A DNA stretch of 64,000 nt, from assembly GCA_032334055.1 (NCBI GenBank), contig JAUOZS010000001.1:1958501-2022500 (forward strand). The letters are read 5' to 3'. Under the pieces are notes generated by a model. That model saw only the letters and a program-made list of their open reading frames with translations, searched no databases and was not told the origin of the DNA. Within the stretch, counting starts at the first letter, position 1; the number at the start of each line of letters is the position of its first letter. Shown one piece after another: positions 19,262 to 27,624 of the stretch. A program made the translations under genes and the position numbers. This DNA is from Selenomonadales bacterium 4137-cl (GTDB lineage Bacteria > Bacillota > Negativicutes > Sporomusales > UBA7701).

Positions 19262-20439
19262 TGTTCCACCCCCATGATGCTGGATATTACGGCCGCTCTG
19301 CCGATGATCCCGCGCATTCTTTTATCGCCGTCGAGGACGACGATCGGCGTTTTGGCGTTGAAGGCCATCGGCAGGAGGTCGAAGATCCGCATGTCGGGGT
19401 CGGCGACGGGAACATCCTTGACGATGATTTCCTCGAGGTTATGAATGCCCTGCTGAACCAGGCGGGTGGCGTCCTCGATGCGGACGATGCCCTGAAATTG
19501 TCGTTCGGCGTTGACGGCATAGATGCTGGAGATCCCTTCTTCCTGCATGCGCCGCACGGCAGCCCGCGGCCCGTCCTTGGGGATGATGAGCGGATCGGGG
19601 CGTTTCATTATCGAGCTGGCTGTGAGTACTTTCGTCCTGTCGACGTCCTGGACGAATTCCCGTACATAGTCGTCGGCCGGATTGGTCAGTATTTCCTCGG
19701 AGCTGCCGATCTGGACGATCTGGCCGTCGCGCATGACCGCGATGCGGTCGCCGAGCCGCAGCGCTTCGTCAAGGTCGTGGGTGATGAAGATGATCGTTTT
19801 GTGCATTTTGGCCTGCAATTCGAGCAGTTCTTCCTGCATTTCCCGGCGGATAAGCGGGTCGAGCGCGCTGAAGGCTTCGTCCATGAGCAGGATGTCGGGG
19901 TCGGTCGCCAAGGCGCGGGCGAGCCCCACCCGCTGCTGCATACCGCCGCTAAGCTGGTCGGGCATTTTGAATTCGTACCCTTTGAGGCCGACCAGGTCGA
20001 GCGCCTTGAGGGCCTTTTCCCGGCAGACCGCCGGCTCGACTTCCTGGATCTCGAGCCCGTATTCGACGTTTGAACAGACGTTCCGGTGCGGGAAGAGGCC
20101 GAAGCGCTGAAACACCATCGCCACTTTCCGGCGCCGGATGTCGAGCAGCCGCCGGGTGTCGGCTTCGAGTATGTTTTCCCCGTCGATGCGCACTTCGCCG
20201 GCGGTCGGCTCGATCAGTCTGTTGATACAGCGCACCAGGGTGGATTTGCCGCAGCCGGACAGGCCCATGATTACGAATATTTCGCCCTGCTGCACCTGGA
20301 AGCTGACGTTGTTGATCCCGACGGTGTGGCCGGTCTCTTCCATTACCTGGCGCTTGGAGATGCCGTTTTTTACCATGGACAGAACGGACCGGGGCTGGGG
20401 TCCGAATATTTTGTACAGATTGACTACTTCTACCTTCAA
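19258..20439 (-). CDS. opuAA: Glycine betaine ABC transporter ATPase with CBS domains (OpuAA-like)
   Basis: 393 residues. It has Walker A GLSGCGKST, signature LSGGMQQRVGLARAL, Walker B ILLMDEAFSALDP and a switch histidine in FITHDLDEAL, followed by a C-terminal pair of CBS domains (about 270-390) that in OpuA-type transporters sense ionic strength or nucleotides. It is the first gene of the operon, with a good promoter 50-77 nt upstream. Confidence 0.95.
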   Translation of the reverse strand: MKVEVVNLYKIFGPQPRSVLSMVKNGISKRQVMEETGHTVGINNVSFQVQQGEIFVIMGLSGCGKSTLVRCINRLIEPTAGEVRIDGENILEADTRRLLDIRRRKVAMVFQRFGLFPHRNVCSNVEYGLEIQEVEPAVCREKALKALDLVGLKGYEFKMPDQLSGGMQQRVGLARALATDPDILLMDEAFSALDPLIRREMQEELLELQAKMHKTIIFITHDLDEALRLGDRIAVMRDGQIVQIGSSEEILTNPADDYVREFVQDVDRTKVLTASSIMKRPDPLIIPKDGPRAAVRRMQEEGISSIYAVNAERQFQGIVRIEDATRLVQQGIHNLEEIIVKDVPVADPDMRIFDLLPMAFNAKTPIVVLDGDKRMRGIIGRAAVISSIMGVEQ

Positions 20440-20476
20440 TATTTATCCCCCCAGACTGTTAAACAACGTTTTGACA

Positions 20477-20516
20477 CTAACAACCCTATTATAATATATA
20501 AGTTGTTAGCGGTCAA
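20477..20516 (-). promoter_or_regulatory. Sigma-A promoter of opuA with an overlapping operator-like dyad
   Basis: The minus strand has -35 TTGACC (20511-20516), a 17-nt spacer and a perfect -10 TATAAT (20488-20493). An inverted repeat CTAACAAC (20477-20484) / GTTGTTAG (20502-20509) brackets the -10, an ideal place for a repressor. The regulator is not encoded nearby. Confidence 0.8.
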
Positions 20517-20620
20517 AATATGCCTGCCTTTTCTGGGCCTTTTATCGGGGGTTTGTACGTCGATTGCCGCGAATTCGCGCATTTTCGGCCTTTGTTGGTG
20601 AAAGAGCCCAAAACAAGAAA

Positions 20621-20646
20621 AAAATCAACGGTTGCCCGTTGATTTT
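20621..20646. terminator. Bidirectional terminator between sigE and opuA
   Basis: AAAATCAACG / CGTTGATTTT arms around a GTTGCC loop, with A-rich and T-rich flanks. Confidence 0.6.
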
Positions 20647-20733
20647 GCCGCGCTAGTAATGCGGTTTTTGCTTGGCGGAACTGTTTTTCAATGCTTGTAA
20701 GGTTTGCTTGGCCGCCTGGCTATCCGGGCAAGT

Positions 20734-20783
20734 CCCCATAGCACTTGTGCCGCCCTCCGCGGAAGGGCGGCACAGGTATGGGG
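20734..20783. other. Strong two-part stem-loop in the sigE-opuA spacer
   Basis: CCCCATA / TATGGGG encloses GTGCCGCCCT / AGGGCGGCAC with a 7-nt loop. No U-tract follows on either strand. It occupies the 480-bp spacer between sigE and opuAA; the rest of that spacer holds only the opu promoter and a terminator, and I see no small gene in it. Confidence 0.5.
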
Positions 20784-20918
20784 TTCTATCTGGAGGGAGG
20801 GGGATTGGCCGTGGTGTCGCTTTCATTATGACATATCCCCGGCCAAGGTGTGTTAAGGGACTATTAACCGGTTGTTAATTGTAAGTAAAATATATCGCTT
20901 CCGTTTCGTTCTGAAAGG

Positions 20919-21656
20919 TCAGCTCTGTGCCTTGATGAATTTTTTCATTTTCTGGATGATGCGTTTTTCAAGGCGCGAGATATAGGACTGGCTGATGCCG
21001 AGCATGTCGGCGACTTCTTTCTGGGTTCTTTCGAGGCCGTCGCCGGCGAGGCCGAAACGAAGTTCCATGATTTTCTGCTCGCGGCCGGAAAGTTTGTTGA
21101 TGGCGGTGTAGAGGAGGTCTTTGTCGACTTCTTCTTCGACGGATTTGTAGATGATGTCGTTGTCGGTGCCGAGAACGTCGGAGAGGAGAAGTTCGTTGCC
21201 GTCCCAGTCGATGTTGAGTGGTTCGTCGAAGGAGACTTCCGCCCTGGTTTTGCTGTTGCGGCGGAGGTACATGAGGATTTCGTTTTCGATGCAGCGGGAG
21301 GCGTAGGTGGCGAGTTTTATTTTTTTAACGGGGTCGAAGGTGTTTACTGCTTTGATGAGGCCGATGGTGCCGATACTGACAAGGTCTTCGATGCCTACCC
21401 CGGTGTTTTCGAATTTGCGGGCGATGTAGACGACGAGACGGAGGTTGCGTTCGATGAAGACGCTTTTGACGGTTTTGTCGCCTCTTTGCAGGCGGGCGAG
21501 GAGGAAGGTTTCCTCGTCGCTGGAGAGCGGCGGGGGGAGTATTTCGGTGCTGCCGACGTAGAATATTTCGTCGGGGTTAAGGAGGCCCAGGAATTGGAGG
21601 AGGGCTATGAAGCGGAGTTTGATGACAAGCTTGACGATCGGCCAGGTTATGCGCAT
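20919..21656 (-). CDS. sigE: RNA polymerase sigma-E precursor (early mother-cell sigma factor)
   Basis: 245 residues from the ATG at 21656. A hydrophobic/basic pro-sequence of ~28 residues ([20 protein letters not shown]) precedes the mature factor, as expected for pro-sigma-E that SpoIIGA cleaves. Region 2 ([24 protein letters not shown]) and region 4 ([14 protein letters not shown]) are intact. The start lies inside the end of spoIIGA (10-nt overlap), with GAGGTGG as its ribosome site. The long upstream frame extension is a shadow of spoIIGA. Confidence 0.97.
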   Translation of the reverse strand: MRITWPIVKLVIKLRFIALLQFLGLLNPDEIFYVGSTEILPPPLSSDEETFLLARLQRGDKTVKSVFIERNLRLVVYIARKFENTGVGIEDLVSIGTIGLIKAVNTFDPVKKIKLATYASRCIENEILMYLRRNSKTRAEVSFDEPLNIDWDGNELLLSDVLGTDNDIIYKSVEEEVDKDLLYTAINKLSGREQKIMELRFGLAGDGLERTQKEVADMLGISQSYISRLEKRIIQKMKKFIKAQS

Positions 21657-22561
21657 ATGTTCGCCACCTCTTTGTTGTCGATTGCCTTCATGACGGCCGG
21701 ATGGAGGAGCGCGGCGTAGGAGCCGTCGGTCGCGAGGCGGCCGCTGTGGATGCCGACGACCACTTCGTCGGCGGTGATGCTGCCTGTGGCGGTTATGACT
21801 GTGAGGCTGTCGGGCCGGAAGCCGAGCAGGAGGCCGGAGCCGCCTATGCCCCGGCAGGGGATGATATGGACGCGGGCAAGCCATTGGGAGTCGCCGCATT
21901 GGTCGAGGTCGGCGAGCCAGGAAGCGGGCGGGGTGCGCTGCAGGTAGCCGCTTACGGCATTGCCGAGGAGTTGGTCGAGGGCGGCGCGTTCGACGAGGAC
22001 GACCGGCCGCTGCCCGCCGATGGTGTAGAGGTGGTTGCCGGTGTCGAGGAGGGCGGTGAGCCGGATGCGGCGGCCGGCGTAGTCGAGGATGACGGGCAGG
22101 GAAAGGCGGCGGCGGGTGAGGCCGGCGAGGAGGCGCCGCCAGACGAGGCCGAAGAGCAGGAGGGCGAGGAGGCCGCCGACGGCAAGGTGGCGCCAGGTGA
22201 CCGCGGGCCACGCCACCCCGCCCGCCACCGGGGCGGCGAGCATGAGCCAGCCGAGGATGGCGCCGCCGAGGAGGAGAGAGACGAGGTAGAAGCAGGCGGT
22301 GGCGAAGAGAAGGGAGCGCCAGGAGCGGGCGCCAAGGGCCAACCAGACGAGGGCGGCGGAGGCGGCGAGTTTGGCGGCGGGGCTGTAGAGGGGGGCGACG
22401 CCGGGGAAGAGGCCGCCGAGGGCGTAAAGGGCGCCGAGAAGGGCGGCGAAGATAAGGCGCCAGGGCTTGAAGGCGGCGCCGGCGGCCCAGGCGGTGAGGA
22501 GGAGGATGAGTCCGTTCATGATGGTGTTGATGAGGAGCAGGATGTCGGCGTAAACGTACAT
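21647..22561 (-). CDS. spoIIGA: Pro-sigma-E processing protease SpoIIGA
   Basis: 304 residues. Five N-terminal membrane helices (about 1-145) are followed by a cytoplasmic aspartic-protease-like domain with the catalytic motif LLDTGN and the flap-region [13 protein letters not shown]. It cleaves pro-sigma-E in the mother cell after SpoIIR signalling. It starts with ATG at 22561 (GGAGGCGGTG site) and overlaps sigE, an operon conserved across endospore formers. Confidence 0.95.
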   Translation of the reverse strand: MYVYADILLLINTIMNGLILLLTAWAAGAAFKPWRLIFAALLGALYALGGLFPGVAPLYSPAAKLAASAALVWLALGARSWRSLLFATACFYLVSLLLGGAILGWLMLAAPVAGGVAWPAVTWRHLAVGGLLALLLFGLVWRRLLAGLTRRRLSLPVILDYAGRRIRLTALLDTGNHLYTIGGQRPVVLVERAALDQLLGNAVSGYLQRTPPASWLADLDQCGDSQWLARVHIIPCRGIGGSGLLLGFRPDSLTVITATGSITADEVVVGIHSGRLATDGSYAALLHPAVMKAIDNKEVANICA

Positions 22562-22656
22562 TTTTCACCGCCTCCCGATTTTCCAGCCGATTCGGAAATG
22601 ATTGGCAGGATATGCATTTCATAACAATTTATGGCTGGCCTGTCACGGATATTCCT

Positions 22657-22714
22657 ATTATAGCAAGGCGTTTTTCAAAAAAATGTAAATCGGTGGGGCG
22701 CGGCCGGCGACAAA
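22657..22714 (-). promoter_or_regulatory. Putative spoIIG promoter with extended spacer and Spo0A-like box
   Basis: The minus strand carries TATAAT (22657-22662) and TTTACA (22684-22689) separated by 21 nt, recalling the over-long spacer of the Bacillus spoIIG promoter. TTTGTCGCC (22706-22714) upstream matches the first seven bases of the Spo0A box TTTGTCRAA. This is an inference from pattern and context. Confidence 0.45.
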
Positions 22715-22719
22715 ATAGA

Positions 22720-22748
22720 AAACTCACCGCGCGATGTGCGGTGAGTTT
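22720..22748 (-). terminator. Terminator of the ftsA-ftsZ transcript
   Basis: AAACTCACCGC / GCGGTGAGTTT stem with a 7-nt loop, followed on the minus strand by TCTATTTT. It lies downstream of ftsZ and repeat copy C, so copy C would be part of the 3' untranslated region. Confidence 0.75.
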
Positions 22749-22774
22749 AGGGTATCAGTGGTATGGATTTATAC

Positions 22775-22894
22775 GGGGCGTTCAGAAGTCCCCAGGTGCG
22801 CGGCAGACCGAGGACGCGAACGCAGGCGTACTTGTGCGTACGCCGAGGGGCGCCCGGAAGGCTATCAAAGCAGATGGGGGCTTATCAACGCCCC
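22775..22894 (+). repeat. Covarying intergenic hairpin element, copy C
   Basis: Outer arms GGGGCGTT / AACGCCCC, then AAGTCCCCA / TGGGGGCTT, conserved GGTGC / GCAGATGG and a GCGTAC...GTACGC apex. The inner stem is more diverged than in other copies. It lies 15 nt from the ftsZ stop codon. Confidence 0.8.
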
Positions 22895-22909
22895 CCTTGT
22901 TTCGGCACT

Positions 22910-23944
22910 TTACTTGCGCATCCAGGTGGGGATCTCGAGGTCGCCCCGCTTAAACGGCTCGACGATCGTTTCGCCTTTAAGGCGCACGGTTTTGGCGTCG
23001 AAGCCGGTGGCGATGACGGTGACCCTCACCTGGTCTTCGCAGGCTTCGTCGATGACGGCGCCGAAGATGATGTTGGCTTCGGGGTCGGCCGCACGGGCGA
23101 TGATTTCCGCCGCTTCGTTGATTTCGAAGAGGCCGAGGCTGGTGCCGCCGGTGATGTTGAGGAGGACGCCCTTGGCGCCTTCGATGGAGGTTTCGAGGAG
23201 GGGGCTCTTGATGGCGGCTTCGGCGGCCGCCACGGCCCGGTTGTCGCCGCTGCCGATGCCGATGCCCATGAGGGCGGAGCCGGTTTCCTGCATGATGGTT
23301 TTGACGTCGGCGAAGTCGAGGTTGATGAGCCCGGGGACGGCGATAAGGTCGGATATGCCCTGGACGCCTTGACGGAGGACGTCGTCGGCGATGCGGAAGG
23401 CTTCGACGATGGAGGTGCGTTTGTCGACGACTTGCATGAGACGGTCGTTGGGGATGGTGATGAGGGTGTCGACCGCTTCTTTTAGTTTGGCGATGCCGCG
23501 TTCGGCCTGGCTTTGCCGGCGACGGCCCTCGAAACCGAAGGGACGGGTTACGACGCCGACGGTCAGGGCGCCTACTTCTTTGGCGCATTCCGCGACTACG
23601 GGTGCGGCGCCGGTGCCCGTGCCGCCGCCCATGCCGGCGGTGATGAAGATCATGTCGGCGCCTTTGAGGGCCTTGAGGAGTTCCTCACGGCTTTCCTGGG
23701 CCGCCTTTTCGCCGATTTCGGGATTGGCGCCCGCGCCGAGGCCTTTGGTCAGTTTTTCGCCGATCTGGATGCGGTAGGGAGCCTGGGACAGCAGGAGCGC
23801 CTGGGCGTCGGTGTTTACGGTTATGAACTCCACTCCCTGAAGCCCGGCGGCAATCATGCGGTTTACGGCGTTGTTGCCGCCGCCGCCGACACCGATGACT
23901 TTTATCGCCGCAAATTGGTCTAGATCCATGTCGAATTCAAGCAT
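22910..23944 (-). CDS. ftsZ: Cell division protein FtsZ
   Basis: 344 residues of tubulin-like GTPase that forms the Z-ring. The GTP-binding [13 protein letters not shown], the T4 signature [11 protein letters not shown] and the synergy segment [17 protein letters not shown] are present. It ends in a very short linker and the conserved C-terminal peptide LEIPTWMRK that binds FtsA/SepF. The ATG at 23944 is preceded by AAGGAGG. It follows ftsA. Confidence 0.97.
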   Translation of the reverse strand: MLEFDMDLDQFAAIKVIGVGGGGNNAVNRMIAAGLQGVEFITVNTDAQALLLSQAPYRIQIGEKLTKGLGAGANPEIGEKAAQESREELLKALKGADMIFITAGMGGGTGTGAAPVVAECAKEVGALTVGVVTRPFGFEGRRRQSQAERGIAKLKEAVDTLITIPNDRLMQVVDKRTSIVEAFRIADDVLRQGVQGISDLIAVPGLINLDFADVKTIMQETGSALMGIGIGSGDNRAVAAAEAAIKSPLLETSIEGAKGVLLNITGGTSLGLFEINEAAEIIARAADPEANIIFGAVIDEACEDQVRVTVIATGFDAKTVRLKGETIVEPFKRGDLEIPTWMRK

Positions 23945-23983
23945 GAACAAAACTTCCTCCTTGTTTACCTTCGAGTGTCGGGA

Positions 23984-25153
23984 CTATAAAAGTTGTTTGA
24001 GCTTTTTGAAGAAGGATCTGACAGGGCCGCCGGCGTGTTCGCCGCTGGCGAGGCGGGCGGCGTATTGCACCAAACCGTAGCCGGCGGTGTTGGCCGGATG
24101 GGAGTATTCGGCCGCGAGGCCGGAGGGACGGACTAGCGTCACGGGACGGGCGAAGATTTTTTCCGTCCATTCGCCAATGCTGGGAAGGAGCGAGGAGCCG
24201 CCGGCGAGGAGGATTTTTTCCGCTCCGTAGCGGCTTAGGGCCGGTTCGATGTAGGCGTGGAGCAGGGAGATGATTTCTTCGACCCGGCTTTCGACGATTT
24301 TATGGAGAAAGTCGTATTCGACTTGTTTGTCGGTGGTTCCAAAATCGTTGCAGTCGAGGACGACGCCGCGGCCGTTCAGGTCGCGGTCGAGTTTGGCGTA
24401 GTAACGCTTGATTTCTTCGGCGTGGAGTTTGCCGATGTCCAGGCCGTGCATGATGTCGCCGGTGATGTAGTCGCCGCCGAGCGGCAGGGAGGCTGTGAAG
24501 ACGATTTTGCCGCCGCTGTGAAGGGATAGGTCGGCGAGACCGGCGCCGATGTCGATGACGAGGCAGGAGTCGGTGCCGGCGGCATCGGTTCCGCCGACGA
24601 CGGCGTTGGCGAGGATGGCGGCGACGGTGATGCCTTTGTCGGCGAGGGCGGCTGTTAGCTCGTCCGCCCGGGAGGCGGGCATGCTGACGATGTGGGCTTC
24701 GACTTCTAGGCGTTTGCCGCTTTTGCCCAGGGGCGGCTCGGCGAGCGTCTGGCCGTCTAGCCAGAAGCCGATGGGGAGGATATGAAGGATGCGGTGGCTG
24801 TCGGGTACGGTGACGGCGGCGGCGGCCCGGCAGGCCCGCTCGATGTCGGCGCCGGTGGCCATGCCCGCTGAGGGCGCGACGCTGCCGAGGCCGTTCTGGG
24901 AGGTTAGATCGATGCCGCCGATGCCGAGTTGGACCGGGCCGAGGGGCGCTTCCGCGACCATGACGGCGCAGTCGACCGCTTCGCGGACGGCGGCAGCCAG
25001 CGCTCCGGCGTCTGTGACCGCGCCTTTTGCAAAGCCGGCGCCGGGTACGGTCCCGCTGCCGAGGACATTTATCCGGCCGTTATGTTTTGTGGCAACCAGG
25101 ACTTTTACGGCACTGGTGCCGATATCAACCCCTAGTATGTATTTGCCGGCCAT
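23984..25153 (-). CDS. ftsA: Cell division protein FtsA
   Basis: 389 residues of actin-like ATPase that tethers FtsZ to the membrane. It has phosphate loop VDIGTSAVKVLV, a second nucleotide motif LVIDIGAGLADL, adenosine motif ILLAGGSSLLP, and a C-terminal amphipathic helix (VRSFFKKLKQLL) suited to membrane binding. It is adjacent to ftsZ as usual. The 1C-type domain region around residues 85-165 is alanine-rich but complete. Confidence 0.93.
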   Translation of the reverse strand: MAGKYILGVDIGTSAVKVLVATKHNGRINVLGSGTVPGAGFAKGAVTDAGALAAAVREAVDCAVMVAEAPLGPVQLGIGGIDLTSQNGLGSVAPSAGMATGADIERACRAAAAVTVPDSHRILHILPIGFWLDGQTLAEPPLGKSGKRLEVEAHIVSMPASRADELTAALADKGITVAAILANAVVGGTDAAGTDSCLVIDIGAGLADLSLHSGGKIVFTASLPLGGDYITGDIMHGLDIGKLHAEEIKRYYAKLDRDLNGRGVVLDCNDFGTTDKQVEYDFLHKIVESRVEEIISLLHAYIEPALSRYGAEKILLAGGSSLLPSIGEWTEKIFARPVTLVRPSGLAAEYSHPANTAGYGLVQYAARLASGEHAGGPVRSFFKKLKQLL

Positions 25154-25326
25154 ACCCGTACCTCTGTAGCATATATTGTGGTTCTCTTTCAGTTATGTTT
25201 CAACATATTTGGCTTTTTCCCTTTTTTGGGCAAAAAAAAAGTGTCAACTTGTTTGCAGATTATGAAAATATAGGTCGCCTCTCCCCCGCCCTTCTCCCTT
25301 TTCAGCCGCTCTCCTTAGCTGCGAGC

Positions 25327-25396
25327 GGGCGTTCAGAAGCCCCCAGACGCCAGGCACACCGGGTGCAACGCGGTTGGGGGCTTATGGGCGGAGGCC
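25327..25396 (+). repeat. Covarying intergenic hairpin element, copy D (internally deleted)
   Basis: Left end GGGCGTTCAGAAGCCCCCAG and right part TTGGGGGCTTATGGGCG pair, but the inner stem and GTAC apex are missing, leaving 70 bp. It ends directly at the stop codon of the small basic protein gene (25397). Confidence 0.75.
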
Positions 25397-25726
25397 CTAT
25401 TTCTTTAAAAAATACCTTCTTATGATGGCGAGGTTTTGGAAGATCCTGAGCCCGAACGCCAGTAGCGCGACGTAGTACAGGTCGATGCCGAGGCGGTCGC
25501 CGATGTAGACGAGAATGGCGGCGAGGAGGGCGTTGGTAAAGAAGCCGGTTATGAAGACGGTGTTGTCGAATTTTTCTTCGATGCCGGCGCGCAGGCCGCC
25601 GAAGACGGAGTCGAGGGCGGCGAGAAGGGCGACGGACATGAATTTGGCGTAGGCGATCGGCACGCTGATGGGAAAGGCGACGCCGATGGCGATGCCGAGG
25701 AGGAGGCCGACGATCGGGAGCATCAT
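25397..25726 (-). CDS. sbp: Small basic protein (Sbp, DUF1290), division-cluster membrane protein
   Basis: 109 residues with three hydrophobic segments and a basic C-terminus (RIFQNLAIIRRYFLKK), matching the Sbp/DUF1290 family found next to ftsQ/ftsA in Firmicutes. Its ATGATG start overlaps the DUF881 stop by 4 nt. The molecular role is unknown. Confidence 0.88.
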   Translation of the reverse strand: MMLPIVGLLLGIAIGVAFPISVPIAYAKFMSVALLAALDSVFGGLRAGIEEKFDNTVFITGFFTNALLAAILVYIGDRLGIDLYYVALLAFGLRIFQNLAIIRRYFLKK

Positions 25727-26418
25727 TGTTTCTTGTCCTCCTCGATCGGTTTGGCGTACTGGAAGGTGAAGGAGCCTTTGTAGGCCGGTACTTTTACCGT
25801 ATCCTGCCTTTTGACGGTTACCTGGATGCCCCAGAATTGAAGGGTTTCGACGACGCCGCCCCTTAGTTTGAGGGAGCTTTCCAGGGTCTGCGGATCGCCG
25901 ATGACGCTTATTTCGTAAGGCGGCGAGTAGCGGGAGTTGTTGACTGACAGGGTGGGACCGGCGCAGCGGATTTCGGAGTTGGCTACGAGTCGCTGGCCGT
26001 TGATGGAGATGGCCTCGGCGCCCGCCGCTCTTAGTTCGTTGATGACTTTGAGGATGTCGTCGTCGTGGATGAGGTAGAGGTTGGGGTTTTCACCCGGTTT
26101 GGTAGGCCGCTTGCTGTCGTCGATGACGACCGTTACCCCGGGTCCCTGGAGCGGAATGAGACCGGCTTTCATTTTTACGTGCTGGAGTTCACGGGCGAAC
26201 GCTTCGTTTGCCGAGGCGTTGCGCAGGGCATGGACTTCGCTGAGGAGGGCGTCCCGCTCTTTTTCGGCTTTGCTGAGCTTCTGGGAGAGGTCCTCGACGC
26301 GCTGGTAGGGCACGGAGGCTTTAATGTCCTGGGTGGTGCGGAACTGGACGGCAAGCATGATGCCCAGGATGACGCACACCGCGGCTATGGCTGCCTGGCC
26401 CTGTTTGATGGGCAGCAA
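25723..26418 (-). CDS. DUF881-family membrane-anchored protein
   Basis: 231 residues: one N-terminal membrane segment (about 8-28), a coiled coil (about 40-75, DLSQKLSKAEKERDALLSEV) and a DUF881 domain (GPGVTVVIDDSKRP...NELRAAGAEAISINGQRL). This family accompanies Sbp and FtsQ in spore-forming Firmicutes (Bacillus YlxW/YlxX). It is coupled to sbp by overlap. Function is not established; an extracellular coiled-coil partner of the divisome is plausible. Confidence 0.88.
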   Translation of the reverse strand: MLPIKQGQAAIAAVCVILGIMLAVQFRTTQDIKASVPYQRVEDLSQKLSKAEKERDALLSEVHALRNASANEAFARELQHVKMKAGLIPLQGPGVTVVIDDSKRPTKPGENPNLYLIHDDDILKVINELRAAGAEAISINGQRLVANSEIRCAGPTLSVNNSRYSPPYEISVIGDPQTLESSLKLRGGVVETLQFWGIQVTVKRQDTVKVPAYKGSFTFQYAKPIEEDKKQ

Positions 26419-26424
26419 TTTGCT

Positions 26425-27195
26425 TCACTCCTTGCGCGGGAACTGCCTGAATTTGATGTATGGCGAGGCATAGCTAAGATCAATATATTCGATCGCGCTT
26501 TTTTTATTGCCTACTTCTCCGAGGATGTCGCCGGTGAGTTTGGCTTTTTCGGCGAGCCGGTCGGGTGGGCCGATCCGGATGGTGACCGTCTGGACGGTGT
26601 AGGCGACGAGGTCGCCGGCTGATCTGACGTTGACTTCCGACAGTTGACCGAGGGTGGCGCCGTCGAGGTCGGCCAGATAGGCAAGGACGTTTTTGACGGC
26701 GGGGACGTCGATTTTGTCGCCGATGTAGACGTTGCCGAGGCGAGCGCCGGTGATGATGGGGACGTCGATTTTTTTGATGTTTTTGACGGCCGCCATGACT
26801 ACGCCCTGCTTGTCCAACTGGACGAAGCCGTAAGAGCAGGCGATCCAGGCAACGGGCTGGCGTTCGCTTACGGTTATCACGATGGTGGCGGGGAAGCGCC
26901 GGGCGACTTCGGCCTGATCGATTCTGAGGTCGTGAAGGAGCCTGTTGCGGATGGTGGTGGTGTTGAGGCGGAAGATGTTGATTTCGGACGGGATGCCGGC
27001 GATGCCGAAGACGTCTTCGGTGGAGATGTATTTGTTGCCTTCGACGACAACGGTGCCGACGGCAAAGTAGGTGGAGTTGATGAAGAGAAAGGCGGCGACG
27101 ATGACGGTGAGGGCCAGCAGCAGCAGGGCCAGGGTGGATGCGGGGAGCTTCCGCGTGGGACGCAGGCCGGACTGGCCCTCTTCCCTTGTTTCCAT
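26425..27195 (-). CDS. ftsQ: Cell division protein FtsQ/DivIB
   Basis: 256 residues from the ATG at 27195 (GGGAGAGG site). A short cytoplasmic tail and one membrane helix (about residues 20-42) are followed by a POTRA domain (VVVEGNKYISTEDVFGIAGI) and the FtsQ beta domain (RRFPATIVITVSERQPVAWI). It scaffolds the septal synthase complex with FtsL. It is separated from ddl and the mur genes by the accessory island, although these are normally contiguous. Confidence 0.92.
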   Translation of the reverse strand: METREEGQSGLRPTRKLPASTLALLLLALTVIVAAFLFINSTYFAVGTVVVEGNKYISTEDVFGIAGIPSEINIFRLNTTTIRNRLLHDLRIDQAEVARRFPATIVITVSERQPVAWIACSYGFVQLDKQGVVMAAVKNIKKIDVPIITGARLGNVYIGDKIDVPAVKNVLAYLADLDGATLGQLSEVNVRSAGDLVAYTVQTVTIRIGPPDRLAEKAKLTGDILGEVGNKKSAIEYIDLSYASPYIKFRQFPRKE

Positions 27196-27420
27196 GCAAT
27201 CCTCTCCCAAATCAGGTGTTTTTTGGAATGACGCCAAATGGTTCTGACGAATAGTTTACCATAAGTTAATGACTATTACTATCATATTTGATGATAAATA
27301 ATTGCGTGTTACGCTGACGGCCGGGAGCCTTCGGCTAAGGGTTTTTCAGGGATTCTCAGTTTATTGTAGCACTACGGCAGGTGGCCAACAACATTATTTC
27401 CGAGTATTGCGGCCCTTAGC

Positions 27421-27455
27421 AAAAAAAGAGGATAGGCCGAGCAAAGCTCGGCCTA
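27421..27455 (-). terminator. Terminator of the arsenic operon
   Basis: Perfect 10-bp stem TAGGCCGAGC / GCTCGGCCTA with an AAA loop, followed on the minus strand by TCCTCTTTTTTT. The stop codon of the small ORF at 27453-27593 overlaps its first arm. Confidence 0.9.
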
Positions 27456-27593
27456 CGGACAGTAGCTGATTTTCGTCACCCGCAGGGCAGGATGTCCTGC
27501 AGGTTGTGGTATTCGCCGTCTGAACCGGACGATGTCTTCTCTGCCGGCCAGCGCTTGTGGGCAGACGTTCCCGCACCGGCTGCCGTTAGCCAT
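27453..27593 (-). CDS. Small cysteine-containing ORF at the end of the arsenic operon (46 residues)
   Basis: An ATG at 27593 preceded by GGGAG opens 46 codons whose stop falls exactly on the operon terminator. The product starts MANGSRCGNVCPQALAGRED and ends ISYCP, with cysteines C7-x3-C11 and C45 and an Arg-rich centre. It is 31 nt downstream of the ArsM-ArsN2 stop. I do not recognise the family. The C-x3-C pattern would suit thiol or metalloid binding, but that is inference. Confidence 0.5.
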   Translation of the reverse strand: MANGSRCGNVCPQALAGREDIVRFRRRIPQPAGHPALRVTKISYCP

Positions 27594-27624
27594 GCGCACT
27601 CCCACTTCGCAGAGCGTAGCGCGA

